Assembly (NCBI GenBank): GCA_040376705.1
Contig: JBEIQE010000001.1
Span: 124,001-188,000 of the forward strand
Direction of reading: 5' to 3'
Length of the DNA stretch: 64,000 nucleotides
Source of the DNA: JBEIQE01 sp040376705
GTDB taxonomy: Bacteria; Pseudomonadota; Alphaproteobacteria; UBA2400
The translations under genes were made by a program, and so were the position numbers. Position 1 is the first letter of the stretch; each line of letters begins with the position of its first letter. The notes below the pieces were generated by a model that saw only the letters and a list, made by a program, of their open reading frames with translations, was not told the origin of the DNA and ran no database searches. This document shows, piece after piece, positions 41,783 through 50,475 of the stretch.

Positions 41783-41970
41783 CCGCGCATTAGCCACAAA
41801 CAGCCAACTGAGAGAAACGCCACCATTAGTCCTGTCATGCGCAAGGCATCGTCCGACTGTGCCTGTGCGTATTCCATCATGCGCTTCACATGTGAGGGAA
41901 AGAGGGCATAGAGCACGCCCTCCAGCACTCCCATCAGGGCCAGCGCCGTCCACAGGTCGGTGAGCGTCAT
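41779..41970 (-). CDS. DUF2065 (YjeT-like) small membrane protein
   Basis: This 63-residue protein has two hydrophobic helices separated by the conserved PSHVKRMMEYAQ, typical of DUF2065. Family genes are commonly found just downstream of hflC, as here, with the ATG directly following the HflC TAA. A role alongside the HflKC/FtsH quality-control complex is inferred. Confidence 0.85.
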   Translation of the reverse strand: MTLTDLWTALALMGVLEGVLYALFPSHVKRMMEYAQAQSDDALRMTGLMVAFLSVGCLWLMRG

Positions 41971-42927
41971 TTAACGACGCTCAGCCGGGCCTGAGTTACG
42001 GTCGAAGTAGCGGAAGAACTCGCTATCCGGCGTCAGCACCAGCGTGGTGCTGCTGGGGGTAAGCGCTGTGCGGTAGGCCTGCAGCGAGCGGTAGAAGGCG
42101 TAGAAGTTGGTGTCCGCACCGTTAGCGGCACCAAGTACCTTAATCGCTTCGCTATCGGCTTCACCGCGCATGATCTGCGCATCGCGCTGGGCGGCCGCCA
42201 GAATTTCGATGCGTTCGCGGTCACCAGCGGCACGAATGGCCTGTGCGCGCTGTTCGCCTTCAGCAAGGGTCTGCGAGGCTACACGTTCACGCTCCGAGCG
42301 CATACGGCCATAAACGGCTTCAAGCGCACGGTCAGGGAAGTCGCCACGGCGGATACGCACATCGATAATCTGAACGCCATAGTTCGAGGCAGTTGCCACG
42401 TCATTCACACGCTTGGCAATCTCACCAATAATCGCACCGCGCTGTTCCGAAAGCAGCTGCTTGAGGCTGTAACGGCCAAGCACGCCGCGCACCGCATCGT
42501 CCACAACCGGACGCAGCAGGGTGGTCAGGCGGGTTTCAGTTTGCGTGGTCACGATAAAGTCACGGGCATTGGTAATACGGTAACGCACGAAGGTATCCAC
42601 CACCAAGCGCGGGCGCTGGTCGGCTTCCTGATTGGCAACTGCACCTTCAGGTACAACGGGCTGAGCATCTGGATCTTCGCCCATCAGTACTTCGGTAGGT
42701 GGCAGGTCGAGCGCCAGAACGCGGCGGTCGAGGCGAATGATTTCCTGTACCAGCGGCATCTTGAGATGCAAACCGGCTTCGCTGCCCGATTCATTGATTG
42801 AGCGCACGAACTGGCCGAGCTGGCGGATAACTACAACTTCGCGCTGGTCGACCACAAACAGCGAATTGGCTGCCAGGAAGACGGTAGCACCGAGAACAAC
42901 CAGAAGAGCTAAGAGACGAGGGGGCAT
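41971..42927 (-). CDS. hflC: HflC, SPFH/band-7 modulator of FtsH
   Basis: This 318-residue inner-membrane protein has one N-terminal helix, then the SPFH domain (QREVVVIRQLGQ, then GLHLKMPLVQEI), RLDRRVLALD, and a C-terminal coiled coil rich in Glu/Arg/Ala. It pairs with HflK in a large periplasmic cage that regulates the FtsH protease. It carries an insertion of about 30 residues (around 80-110, Asp/Pro/Glu-rich) compared with E. coli. It lies 12 bases after hflK. Confidence 0.95.
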   Translation of the reverse strand: MPPRLLALLVVLGATVFLAANSLFVVDQREVVVIRQLGQFVRSINESGSEAGLHLKMPLVQEIIRLDRRVLALDLPPTEVLMGEDPDAQPVVPEGAVANQEADQRPRLVVDTFVRYRITNARDFIVTTQTETRLTTLLRPVVDDAVRGVLGRYSLKQLLSEQRGAIIGEIAKRVNDVATASNYGVQIIDVRIRRGDFPDRALEAVYGRMRSERERVASQTLAEGEQRAQAIRAAGDRERIEILAAAQRDAQIMRGEADSEAIKVLGAANGADTNFYAFYRSLQAYRTALTPSSTTLVLTPDSEFFRYFDRNSGPAERR

Positions 42928-42939
42928 GTGAGTAACTCC

Positions 42940-44106
42940 TTAGTTGGCGCTGCTGGTGGTGGCAGGCGCAGCAGTAGCACCGCGGCGCAGGCCATCAAGT
43001 GGCAGATAGGGCATGACGCGCTCGGCGCCTGTGCCATCGAGAATAACCTTGTTGGCACCGCCAAGAACCTGCTCCATCGTTTCGAGATAGAGGCGGGTGC
43101 TGGTCGAGTTTTCAGACTGGCGGTAGGCCTGTAATACCTTGGTAAAACGGTCGGCATCACCGGTAGCGTTGGCTGTTACCTGTGCCTTGTACGCGCGGGC
43201 CTCTTCGATCAGGCGGTTGGCTTCAGCACGCGCAGCAGGCAGGATTGAGTTACGGTAACCTTCGGCCTGATTAACCTTGGTATTCGCATCCTGCTGGGCA
43301 TTCTGCGCCTTGATGAAGGCATCAACCACCGGTGCAGGAGCTTCCATGCGCTGCAGCTGTACGCTGTCGATCGAGATGCCGGCATCATAAACGGTCATCA
43401 GGTCGCGCAGGCGCTTCTCGACGTTTTCACGAATGGCTTCACGGCCCGAACCGATAGCGCTCATGATCTGGCTTTGGCCCATCACTTCGCGCATCACGCT
43501 TTCGGCAGCAACGCGCAGAGTGGTTTGCGGCTCACGCATGTTGAACAGGAACTTGCCAGCATCATTCACGCGCCACTGCACAGTGAACTGCATGTCCACC
43601 ATATTGGCATCACCAGTCAGCATCATCAGCTGGGCCTGCGGGCTGTCTTCGTCGCGGGTGCGGGTGCTGCTGCCCTGGCTCGACTGGCCGATTTCAATAC
43701 GGTTAATGTTGGAGAGCGAGACGGCTGTATATTTCTCTGCTACCGGAATTAACCAGCGCAGACCCGGTGTGGCCTGACGGTTCTCAGCACCAAAGCGCTG
43801 AACCACGGCAACTTCGCCGTCGTTCACGCGGTAGAAACCAAGCACATGACCCTGTGAGAGGCCCTGCAGGGCCACCAGCACGAGCACCACGAGGCCGATC
43901 AGCACAGCTGTGCTCTTGGGGCCGCCGCCGGGGAGAATGGCCTTCAGGCGCTCCTGGCTCTGGCGCAGCATGGCATCAAGATCAGGGCCATCGCCGCCGC
44001 CACCGCTACGGTTGTTGCCACGGTTACCCCATGGGTTCTGGCCACCACCATTATTGTTGCCACCCCATGGACCGCCGTTATTGCCACCGCCTTGATTCCA
44101 GCTCAT
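42940..44106 (-). CDS. hflK: HflK, SPFH/band-7 modulator of FtsH
   Basis: This 388-residue partner of HflC has a Gly/Asn-rich cytosolic head (residues 1-45) typical of HflK. One membrane helix (about 65-83), an SPFH domain (VVQRFGAENRQATPGLRW) and a long C-terminal coiled coil follow. It acts with HflC to control FtsH-dependent turnover of membrane proteins. The gene is divergent from mrp, separated by 84 bases that must contain both promoters. Confidence 0.95.
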   Translation of the reverse strand: MSWNQGGGNNGGPWGGNNNGGGQNPWGNRGNNRSGGGGDGPDLDAMLRQSQERLKAILPGGGPKSTAVLIGLVVLVLVALQGLSQGHVLGFYRVNDGEVAVVQRFGAENRQATPGLRWLIPVAEKYTAVSLSNINRIEIGQSSQGSSTRTRDEDSPQAQLMMLTGDANMVDMQFTVQWRVNDAGKFLFNMREPQTTLRVAAESVMREVMGQSQIMSAIGSGREAIRENVEKRLRDLMTVYDAGISIDSVQLQRMEAPAPVVDAFIKAQNAQQDANTKVNQAEGYRNSILPAARAEANRLIEEARAYKAQVTANATGDADRFTKVLQAYRQSENSTSTRLYLETMEQVLGGANKVILDGTGAERVMPYLPLDGLRRGATAAPATTSSAN

Positions 44107-44190
44107 TGCCGTATCCTTCCCAGAATGAATTTCCTAGCCTATATACGTTGTTTGTTTGATTCGGGCTAGGGTCCGTTAAAGGAAAATATC

Positions 44191-45225
44191 ATGGACGAAC
44201 AAGAGGTTCGCAAAGCCCTGGAGCGCCTGCAGGTGCCCCCCAGCCTGATTGGCGGCATTAACGTGCGCGGCGATGTAGCAACCGTGGTTCTAGAGGCCGA
44301 GCCCGCCCAGCTCGCCAGCCTCGAGCCGGTGCGTAAGCAGATTGAGCTTGAGCTGCAAAACCTCCCCGGTATTACCCGCGCGCAGGTGGTTGTAACCGCC
44401 GCCAAGCCTGCACCGCCGCCCAAGCCGCAGCAGCGCCCCGTAGCTCCAAATGTGAAGGCGATTATCGCCGTCGCCTCAGGTAAGGGTGGGGTAGGCAAGA
44501 GCACGGTGGCGACCAATCTGGCGGCTGCTGCCTTGGCCAACGGACTGAGGGTTGGTTTGCTAGATGCCGATATCTATGGCCCATCACAACCCACCTTATT
44601 GGGGATTGAGAGCGGCCCACCGGGGCTCGATGAGCAAAAGCGCATGATCCCGCCTGTGGCGCATGGCCTTAAGGTTATGTCGATGGGGTTCATGATCGAC
44701 CCCAAGCGCGCGCTGGTGTGGCGCGGGCCCATGGTGCATAGCGCGATTAACCAGATGCTGCGCGATGTGGACTGGGGTGAGCTGGATATTCTGTTTGTGG
44801 ATATGCCCCCCGGCACCGGCGATGCGCAGCTCAGTCTGGCACAAAACGCGCGTCTGGCTGGCGCGGTTATTGTTTCAACCCCGCAGGACCTTGCGCTGGC
44901 AGATGCACGCCGCGCAGTGGCCATGTTCAGGCAGGTGGAAGTACCGGTGCTGGGCCTGATTGAGAACATGAGTATGTATCACTGCCCGCAATGCGGGTAT
45001 GAGGCGCATATCTTTGGCCATGGCGGCGCCCGCAGTGAGGCCGAGAAGCTCGAGGTACCGTTCCTGGGCGAGCTGGCGCTTGATCTGGCCGTGCGTGAGG
45101 CGAGTGATGGTGGTACACCGCTGGTCATCAGCCAGCCTGCAGGCACGCATGCGGTTACGTTTAAGGCGATAGCTGATGCAGTATGGAGTAGGGTTAGCCA
45201 GTTACAGAACGAAAAAGCTATTTGA
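44191..45225 (+). CDS. mrp: Mrp/ApbC iron-sulfur cluster carrier ATPase
   Basis: This 344-residue P-loop protein has an N-terminal MIP18/DUF59 domain (about 1-80) and a Pro-rich linker. The ParA/MinD-type ATPase domain has the deviant Walker A SGKGGVGKST, then DADIYGPSQP, FVDMPPGTGDAQL, and the CPQC motif that carries the [4Fe-4S] cluster. It delivers iron-sulfur clusters to apoproteins in the cytosol. AAAGGA precedes the ATG. The stop overlaps the convergent membrane protein gene by 8 bases. Confidence 0.93.
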   Translation: MDEQEVRKALERLQVPPSLIGGINVRGDVATVVLEAEPAQLASLEPVRKQIELELQNLPGITRAQVVVTAAKPAPPPKPQQRPVAPNVKAIIAVASGKGGVGKSTVATNLAAAALANGLRVGLLDADIYGPSQPTLLGIESGPPGLDEQKRMIPPVAHGLKVMSMGFMIDPKRALVWRGPMVHSAINQMLRDVDWGELDILFVDMPPGTGDAQLSLAQNARLAGAVIVSTPQDLALADARRAVAMFRQVEVPVLGLIENMSMYHCPQCGYEAHIFGHGGARSEAEKLEVPFLGELALDLAVREASDGGTPLVISQPAGTHAVTFKAIADAVWSRVSQLQNEKAI

Positions 45226-45643
45226 ATAGCGCTTTAGTTGATGGCTTTAGTAACAGGCGTAAGATATTGACGCATACATTAGTAGTTAACATGAACCAGA
45301 GCAGCGGCCAGATTTTGGGAATAGGAAAATCGTATAACAATGGAACTAGAACACCCCATATGTTTGCAAGTAAACCAGCCAGATTACAAACGACAATAAA
45401 ACCGGCAAACATGAGTATATTCCGCCAGATTTGCCTCTTTGGAGTGAGGATGGCTTTACTCGCTAGAAGCAAAAACACAATAATCAGAAGTGCTGCAAGC
45501 GAGTTGAAGCTGAAGCCGTGCCCATAACCATGAGCTAGCGTATAGAAAAATAACGCCACACCATACGCCAAGAAGTTTAAAGAAATCGCGGAGATGTCGT
45601 TTTTGACACTACTGACACGCAGAATATCTACCGGCCACTTCAT
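45218..45643 (-). CDS. Four-helix membrane protein of unknown function
   Basis: This 141-residue protein has four hydrophobic helices (about 20-36, 43-60, 75-100, 105-130) and short loops. It is unrecognised. ATG 45641-45643 overlaps the stop of the receiver-phosphatase gene (ATGA), suggesting coupling. An in-frame start 18 bases earlier is possible. Codon use is AT-rich compared with its neighbours. Confidence 0.55.
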   Translation of the reverse strand: MKWPVDILRVSSVKNDISAISLNFLAYGVALFFYTLAHGYGHGFSFNSLAALLIIVFLLLASKAILTPKRQIWRNILMFAGFIVVCNLAGLLANIWGVLVPLLYDFPIPKIWPLLWFMLTTNVCVNILRLLLKPSTKALFK

Positions 45644-46863
45644 GCCGGGCGCGAAATCCACACGCAGGTGAGGTCGTCCGAGAGCGGGGGGCGCTTATAG
45701 GCATGGTAGAAGTAATCCACCAGCACCTGCATGGGTTTGGCCGGATTACCCTTGATGATTTCTTCGATCTTCAGCTTCAGGCCTTCTTCTTCCAGCGCGG
45801 TTTTGGTATCGGTGATTTCTTCAATCAACGCGTCTGAATAGGTGAAGAGGAACGAGCCCGGCTTGAATTCCTTCAGGCGGTCGGGGTAGGTGGTGCGCTT
45901 GCTTACACCCAGGAAGAGGCCGCTGGTATCCAGCAGCTCAACCGTACCATCCGGGTTGCCAAATACAGGGCTGGGCGCACCTGCTGCAGCGTAGGTCAGC
46001 ATATTGGTGCTGATATCGAAGATACCAAAGAAGGCGGTAGCGAACTGGCCCATCGGCAGCACGTCTTTAAGCGCCGAGTTGATCTCGGTGAGCCACTCAC
46101 CCGGCTGGCGACCTTTAATGGGCGTACGATCGATAATCGTATGCAGGCGGAAGGTGTTAATCGCAGCACCAATACCATGGCCCGAGAAGTCGACGTTGAT
46201 GACGCCAATCGCGGTTTCGCTGTACTCAAACAGATTCCAGAAGTCGCCGCCCATTTCGGATGACGGCTCGAACAGATAATCCATCTGCAGGCCAACCGGC
46301 TCGATGATCTTTTTGACCTTGCGGTCGTCCGGCACGAGCGAGCCCTGCATGGAGCGGGCGAGCTTCAGCTCGCTCTCAACGCGCTCACGGAACTTCTTCA
46401 TTTCCCTGAACAGCAAAAGCTTTTCAAGGTGCAGACGCACACGCGCCATACACTCACCGGGGTTAACCGGCATGGAGAGAATATCAGTCGCACCCGCCTT
46501 GAAGCAGTTTACACGCTGCTGGTCCGAGTTGAGCGTGGTTTGGATAAGAATGGGCATATCGGCATATTGCTTGTCCTGCCGCAGCTTTTGGGTCAGTTCG
46601 AGGCCGCCCATGCGCGGCATGCCGTAATCAACCAGCATCAAATCGGGCTTGAAGCTGGCAACCTTCTCGAGGCCATCGATACCGTCATTCGCAAATTCAA
46701 TTTGTGTAACACCGGCCCAGCCAACAAAGCGGGCGAGAATCTGGCGGTTGAATTTGCTGTCGTCGACAATCAGAACGCGGCATTCGCGCATCTGCAGGTC
46801 AAGGTCGGTGCCGTGACCGGCGCCAGCTTCCTTGGCATTGGCAGGCGCAATAGCATCACTCAT
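45640..46863 (-). CDS. Response regulator with PP2C/SpoIIE phosphatase output
   Basis: This 407-residue signalling protein has a receiver domain at about 28-145 (acid pair DD 34-35, phosphoacceptor Asp79 in LVDYGMP, and Lys in the SMPV region replaced by a Met-Pro segment). A coiled linker follows, then an RsbU/SpoIIE-type PP2C phosphatase domain (SSEMGGDFW, VDFSGHGIGAA, LFTYSDALIEE, DDLTCVWI). The phosphatase would dephosphorylate the STAS protein encoded two genes upstream. It starts 4 bases inside the end of the RsbW-like gene (ATGA). Confidence 0.9.
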   Translation of the reverse strand: MSDAIAPANAKEAGAGHGTDLDLQMRECRVLIVDDSKFNRQILARFVGWAGVTQIEFANDGIDGLEKVASFKPDLMLVDYGMPRMGGLELTQKLRQDKQYADMPILIQTTLNSDQQRVNCFKAGATDILSMPVNPGECMARVRLHLEKLLLFREMKKFRERVESELKLARSMQGSLVPDDRKVKKIIEPVGLQMDYLFEPSSEMGGDFWNLFEYSETAIGVINVDFSGHGIGAAINTFRLHTIIDRTPIKGRQPGEWLTEINSALKDVLPMGQFATAFFGIFDISTNMLTYAAAGAPSPVFGNPDGTVELLDTSGLFLGVSKRTTYPDRLKEFKPGSFLFTYSDALIEEITDTKTALEEEGLKLKIEEIIKGNPAKPMQVLVDYFYHAYKRPPLSDDLTCVWISRPA

Positions 46864-47585
46864 GTGAGGAACCGCAATGTGGTAACACGTCCACCGTGGG
46901 TAACGTTCATGGCAAGTGTAAGTGAACGCATGATAGCGAGACCGCGGCCGGCAGGGGCGAACGGGTCGACATTGGCGGGCAGCTTGGTTTCATCATAGCC
47001 ATCGCCTTTATCGTGAATGCTGACATCCAGGAATTCGTGATCCCAGCTGCAAACAATATCAACACGGCGGTTGGCCTCGGGTGAGGTCATGCGCTGCTGC
47101 AGTTCCTGCGCGAACTTGGCGTAGTTCGAGAGGTCGCCCTTCATGTTGCTGGCAAGGTTGAGGTTACCATGCACAACAGCGTTGGAAATTGATTCATGCA
47201 GCGAAAGCTCGACATCCGGACGGCGCATGGCGCTCAGCACGCCGCGGGCAGCGAGGGCATCGCAGATCAGGGCGGCACTATCCATCTGGTAAATGGTGTT
47301 GGTGGCAAACGAAAAGCAGAGCTTGCCCTGTGCTAGACCTTCGAGTGTTTCGGTATTCAGGGGGTCTTCATCGCCGATGATCTCAACATAAGCAGCATAA
47401 GGGCCAGCCGCAAAGGTAGCCAGCTTCTCAACCTCAGACTTTGTCATGAGCAGGATGTTGCGTGTATCGCTGCCATTGGGTTTGCTGCCAGCCTGAGCCG
47501 AAGACATGCCGTACTGAGCAGCATAGCGGGCCATGCTGTCTGCAGAAATACCATCGCCATAGAGGCAGGCTACAGGGGTAGCCAT
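46860..47585 (-). CDS. RsbW-like GHKL serine kinase / anti-sigma-type ATPase
   Basis: This 241-residue protein has a GHKL ATPase domain at its C-terminus: N-box HESISNAVVHGNL, G1 box DKGDGYD and G2 box GRGLAIMRSL. About 100 N-terminal residues precede it and are not part of a standard RsbW. In partner switching such a kinase phosphorylates the STAS protein and sequesters a target. ATG 47583-47585 has an ideal AAGGAGG site. It is the second gene of a three-gene module. Confidence 0.87.
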   Translation of the reverse strand: MATPVACLYGDGISADSMARYAAQYGMSSAQAGSKPNGSDTRNILLMTKSEVEKLATFAAGPYAAYVEIIGDEDPLNTETLEGLAQGKLCFSFATNTIYQMDSAALICDALAARGVLSAMRRPDVELSLHESISNAVVHGNLNLASNMKGDLSNYAKFAQELQQRMTSPEANRRVDIVCSWDHEFLDVSIHDKGDGYDETKLPANVDPFAPAGRGLAIMRSLTLAMNVTHGGRVTTLRFLT

Positions 47586-47595
47586 GACGGCCTCC

Positions 47596-47904
47596 TTAGT
47601 CCTCAATGTTGAAGATGGTGCCGAACTTCGCGATATCGAGAATACGGCGAACCTGGTTGTGCGCGCCGCGCAGTACCAGATTGCAGTCGTTACGCTCTGC
47701 AGTATCACGCGCGATCAGGAACATGCCCAGACCACTTGAATCGACAAATTCCAGACCGGCGAGGTCGAAAACGAACTTCTGGCCTTTCACGGGCTCGTCG
47801 AACAGCGCCATCACGCTGCGAAACTGCTCGTGATCGGTGAAGGTCAAACGGCCGCTCAGCAACACCTCAGTTGTGTTGTCCGTCTTGCGCACCTTGTAAT
47901 CCAT
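47596..47904 (-). CDS. STAS-domain anti-sigma factor antagonist (RsbV/SpoIIAA-like)
   Basis: This 102-residue STAS protein shows the phosphorylation-site region LEFVDSSGLGMF and a typical C-terminal helix. It should be phosphorylated by the RsbW-like kinase and dephosphorylated by the PP2C protein, releasing a partner when unphosphorylated. ATG 47902-47904 follows GGAGGG. A longer ORF upstream is not credible. It heads the operon 47904-45640. Confidence 0.92.
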   Translation of the reverse strand: MDYKVRKTDNTTEVLLSGRLTFTDHEQFRSVMALFDEPVKGQKFVFDLAGLEFVDSSGLGMFLIARDTAERNDCNLVLRGAHNQVRRILDIAKFGTIFNIED

Positions 47905-48142
47905 CGAACCCTCCGCATCCTGTTTGCACGGGGATAGTAACCCCATGGTAGGTAAAATAGCTTCGTGGCCACAACTGACCACATACCTGCAGTACATAAA
48001 CCACCATAAGTACGTTATCGAGTGATTAACATCGGGCCCAGAACGTAAATAACTCTCAAAAATCCAATAATGATGCAGGGTTGCATCGGTTTTCTGCCAC
48101 CCGAATCGAGTCAAATGCTTGCGAAGTGGTAAGACTTGACCC

Positions 48143-48176
48143 TAAGAAAAAAGGCCGTGCGATAAAGCACGGCCCT
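48143..48176 (-). terminator. Minus-strand intrinsic terminator
   Basis: Stem ggccgtgc (48153-48160) pairs with gcacggcc (48167-48174) around a 6-base loop. On the minus strand it is followed by TTTTTTCTT (complement of 48144-48152). It ends either the candidate small RNA or read-through from the phosphatase/atp genes. Confidence 0.85.
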
Positions 48177-48230
48177 AAAGTTTGGGGAGGAAACGTCCTC
48201 GCGGACGCTGCAACAAATGAATGCTGCATC
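48143..48230 (-). ncRNA. Candidate small RNA with anti-Shine-Dalgarno motif
   Basis: Read on the minus strand, the segment has a 5-pair hairpin closed by a GCGA tetraloop (cgtcc/ggacg, 48194-48207). An unpaired CCTCCCC (complement of 48183-48189) follows, and then a strong intrinsic terminator (48145-48176). A TTGACC box lies at 48257-48262, 16 bases before a weak -10 (48235-48240), which would give an RNA of about 85 bases. Hairpins with exposed CCUCC followed by a terminator are typical of alphaproteobacterial trans-acting small RNAs. The 5' end is a guess. Confidence 0.45.
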
Positions 48231-48332
48231 GCAACTATTATGCTGCATTGCAAAATGGTCAAGGACTTATTTCAGGCTACTTATGGCCCATATTTAAATA
48301 ATATTGTTATTTATCAGTAGTTTGATTGTATT

Positions 48333-49103
48333 TCAGGTGTCCGAGGTCTGTAAAAACCGGCAATTTGTCCCTTCAAGCACCACGGCGGTGAGTTTCCCGC
48401 TCGCGTAAGCGCCGGTATCGATACCGATGCGGTGGGGCAGTACTTCAACCTCAGGGCTGATGGTATGTCCATGCACAATCATCTTCTCGAGGCCACTGCC
48501 GCGCCAGTCGAGGAAGCCCTGCCTTATCCACAGGCGGTCGGTATCGGTCTGTTCGTTCAGTGGCACACCCGGGCGCACACCGGCATGGGCGAAGTAGTAA
48601 TCACCAATCTCGAAGTGGATGAGGCAGTTCTTCAGCCATTCGCGGTGATCGGGCGGGAAGCGCTCCTTCAGTGTTTGCTGCAGCTCGGTCAGACGCTCAG
48701 GCGTGGCCTTGCCTGGCTGCATGGGAATGCCATAACTCTTGAGCGTTTCCATACCGCCATAAACCATCCAGCCTGCGCCGGTCTCAAGTGAGTGGAAGAA
48801 CTGCAGCATCGCCCATTCATGATTGCCGAGCAGGAACACAGGGCGAATGTTGGCGGGCAGAGGCTGCATCAGGCGGCTGATCACACCTTTGCTTTCGGGC
48901 CCGCGGTCGATGTAGTCGCCAAGGAATACGGCAATCTTCTCGCCGTTGTAGTTGGCTGCATCCGCCGCCATCAGGTCGATAAGCTTATTGAGAAGGTCGA
49001 GCCGCCCATGGATATCGCCAATCGCATATACCCGCGTATTGGCAGGAAGGCTGGCTTGGCGGGGCGGTGTAGATGAGGTCTTGGGCTTGAACCAGCCAAA
49101 CAT
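48333..49103 (-). CDS. Metallophosphoesterase, serine/threonine protein phosphatase-like
   Basis: This 256-residue PPP-family phosphatase has the dinuclear metal motifs GDIHGR (residues about 33-38), GDYIDRGPES and GNHEW, plus later His residues (AHAG, VHGHT). It resembles PrpA/PrpE and ApaH-like enzymes and could act on phosphoproteins or dinucleoside polyphosphates. It starts 8 bases after the atpF stop and may be cotranscribed with the ATP synthase Fo genes. Confidence 0.88.
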   Translation of the reverse strand: MFGWFKPKTSSTPPRQASLPANTRVYAIGDIHGRLDLLNKLIDLMAADAANYNGEKIAVFLGDYIDRGPESKGVISRLMQPLPANIRPVFLLGNHEWAMLQFFHSLETGAGWMVYGGMETLKSYGIPMQPGKATPERLTELQQTLKERFPPDHREWLKNCLIHFEIGDYYFAHAGVRPGVPLNEQTDTDRLWIRQGFLDWRGSGLEKMIVHGHTISPEVEVLPHRIGIDTGAYASGKLTAVVLEGTNCRFLQTSDT

Positions 49104-49111
49104 CAGGCGGC

Positions 49112-49609
49112 TTAGCTGGCCAGCTTTTGTGGCAGCTCGGCGATGGCCTGATCGATCAGGGCATCGGCGGTTGAGCCGGTCAGGCGCTGGCGCAAAACAT
49201 CACGCGAGGCGGCAAGAGCCAGCTGTGTCGCCAACTCGCGGGCTTCGCGGGTGGCATTCGCTTCGGCTTCAGCAATCTTTGAAAGTGCCTGCTGTTCCTT
49301 CAGCTCAAGCGACTGCTTGGTCTTGATGGCAGCTTCAGCGCGAATGGCATCGGCAGCGGTCTTGGCATCAGCGATAATCGACTGGGCTTCCTGCACGGCG
49401 TTGTGGTGGGCGCGCTGGCTTTCGCTCAGCAGCTCTTGCGCTTCGGCACGCAGGCGTTCAGCCTCAGCCAGTTCGGTGCGAATAGCCTCACGGCGGGCAT
49501 CGAGCGTACCACGAATGGCGCGAGCGGCAGGCTTACCAGCAATCGCCAGGAAGATAGCCATCGAGACAGCCAGCCAGAAAGTTGCGTTATGGATGATGGC
49601 TTGCAGCAT
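49112..49609 (-). CDS. atpF: ATP synthase Fo subunit b
   Basis: This 165-residue stator subunit has an N-terminal membrane helix (about 8-25) and a long Ala/Glu/Arg-rich coiled coil. It is the second of two b-type genes, the pattern (b' then b) of alphaproteobacteria and phototrophs. It lies 3 bases after the b' gene. Confidence 0.93.
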   Translation of the reverse strand: MLQAIIHNATFWLAVSMAIFLAIAGKPAARAIRGTLDARREAIRTELAEAERLRAEAQELLSESQRAHHNAVQEAQSIIADAKTAADAIRAEAAIKTKQSLELKEQQALSKIAEAEANATREARELATQLALAASRDVLRQRLTGSTADALIDQAIAELPQKLAS

Positions 49610-49612
49610 GAG

Positions 49613-50203
49613 TTAAGCAACCTCCTTGAGGCGCGCATCGAGAATACGCGAGAGGGCCGCATCAATAGCCGATTTATCAGCGGGCTGGCCGGTGAGCTTG
49701 GCAACGATATCGGCACTGGCATCGGCAGCAACATCGCGCATGCGGGCACGTACGCCGGCGCTGGCCTGAGCGATCTTCTCGTTAGCGGCAATGGCTTTCT
49801 GGGCCAGTTCCTCAGCCAGCTTCTGCTCGGCTTTGGTTTGTTCAAGAGCAACAGCGGCCAGTGTCTGCTCACGCACAGCCTGAGCTGAAGCACGGGCTTC
49901 GGTCAGCGATTTTTCGTAAGAGGTGCGGGCTTCAGTTGCTTCTTTTTGCAGACGATCGGCCTGCTCAAGGTCATTGGCGATCCGCCCTTCACGGCGGTTA
50001 AGCGATTCGGCAATACGAGGCAGAATCAGCTTAGCCGCAATGAAGTACAGGACGATAAAGTGAACCGCCAACCAGAACACCTGCGAGGCGTACCAGGTCG
50101 GATCAAGCTGGGGCAAGCCAGCGCCTTCTTTTGCAGCTGCAGGAGCTGCAAAGAGAAGGGCGGCAATGAGGGCCAGCGTTGGTTTGGCGGCTCGTGTCAT
50201 CAT
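49613..50203 (-). CDS. ATP synthase Fo subunit b'
   Basis: This 196-residue b'-type stator subunit has a Sec-like leader (cleavage near AAAK, residue 23) and a membrane helix (about 40-60). The sequence LPRIAESLNRREGRI and a coiled coil follow. It forms a heterodimer with b. The start ATG at 50201-50203 overlaps the atpE stop (TAATG). A longer frame running back through atpE is not credible. Confidence 0.92.
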   Translation of the reverse strand: MMTRAAKPTLALIAALLFAAPAAAKEGAGLPQLDPTWYASQVFWLAVHFIVLYFIAAKLILPRIAESLNRREGRIANDLEQADRLQKEATEARTSYEKSLTEARASAQAVREQTLAAVALEQTKAEQKLAEELAQKAIAANEKIAQASAGVRARMRDVAADASADIVAKLTGQPADKSAIDAALSRILDARLKEVA

Positions 50204-50451
50204 TAAACGAACAGGTTGATCAGGGCTACTGACAGGGCGAAAATCGCGATAGCTTCGATAACGCCGATACCAACCCAAAGAACCTTGCCCATTTCGCCAG
50301 CGGCGCCGGGATTGCGGGCGAGTGCGCTTACATAGTTACCAAGGAAGAGGCCGAGACCAATACCGGCACCAATTGCACCGAACATAGCAATGCCTGCGCC
50401 GAGGGCCTTCGAACCCTGCAGGGCCAACTGTGCAACTTCAATCTCGTTCAT
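50203..50451 (-). CDS. atpE: ATP synthase Fo subunit c
   Basis: This 82-residue proteolipid has two helices and the polar loop ARNPGAAGEM. The proton-carrying Glu lies in the second helix (VIEAIAIFAL). It forms the c-ring of the rotor. Glycine-rich GAGIGLG in helix 1 is normal for helix packing. No sodium-binding signature (Gln/Glu plus Ser/Thr) is evident, so protons are the likely coupling ion. Confidence 0.97.
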   Translation of the reverse strand: MNEIEVAQLALQGSKALGAGIAMFGAIGAGIGLGLFLGNYVSALARNPGAAGEMGKVLWVGIGVIEAIAIFALSVALINLFV

Positions 50452-50475
50452 AATACTTTCCTTTCAGGTTGCGTG

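Larger units (their letters stand above)
47905..48332. other. 428-base gene-free stretch with small-RNA candidate
   Basis: The left half should hold the promoter of the STAS operon. The right half (48144-48260) contains a hairpin, an unpaired CCTCCCC stretch and a strong minus-strand terminator, described separately as a candidate small RNA. No credible protein gene is present on either strand. Confidence 0.5.
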
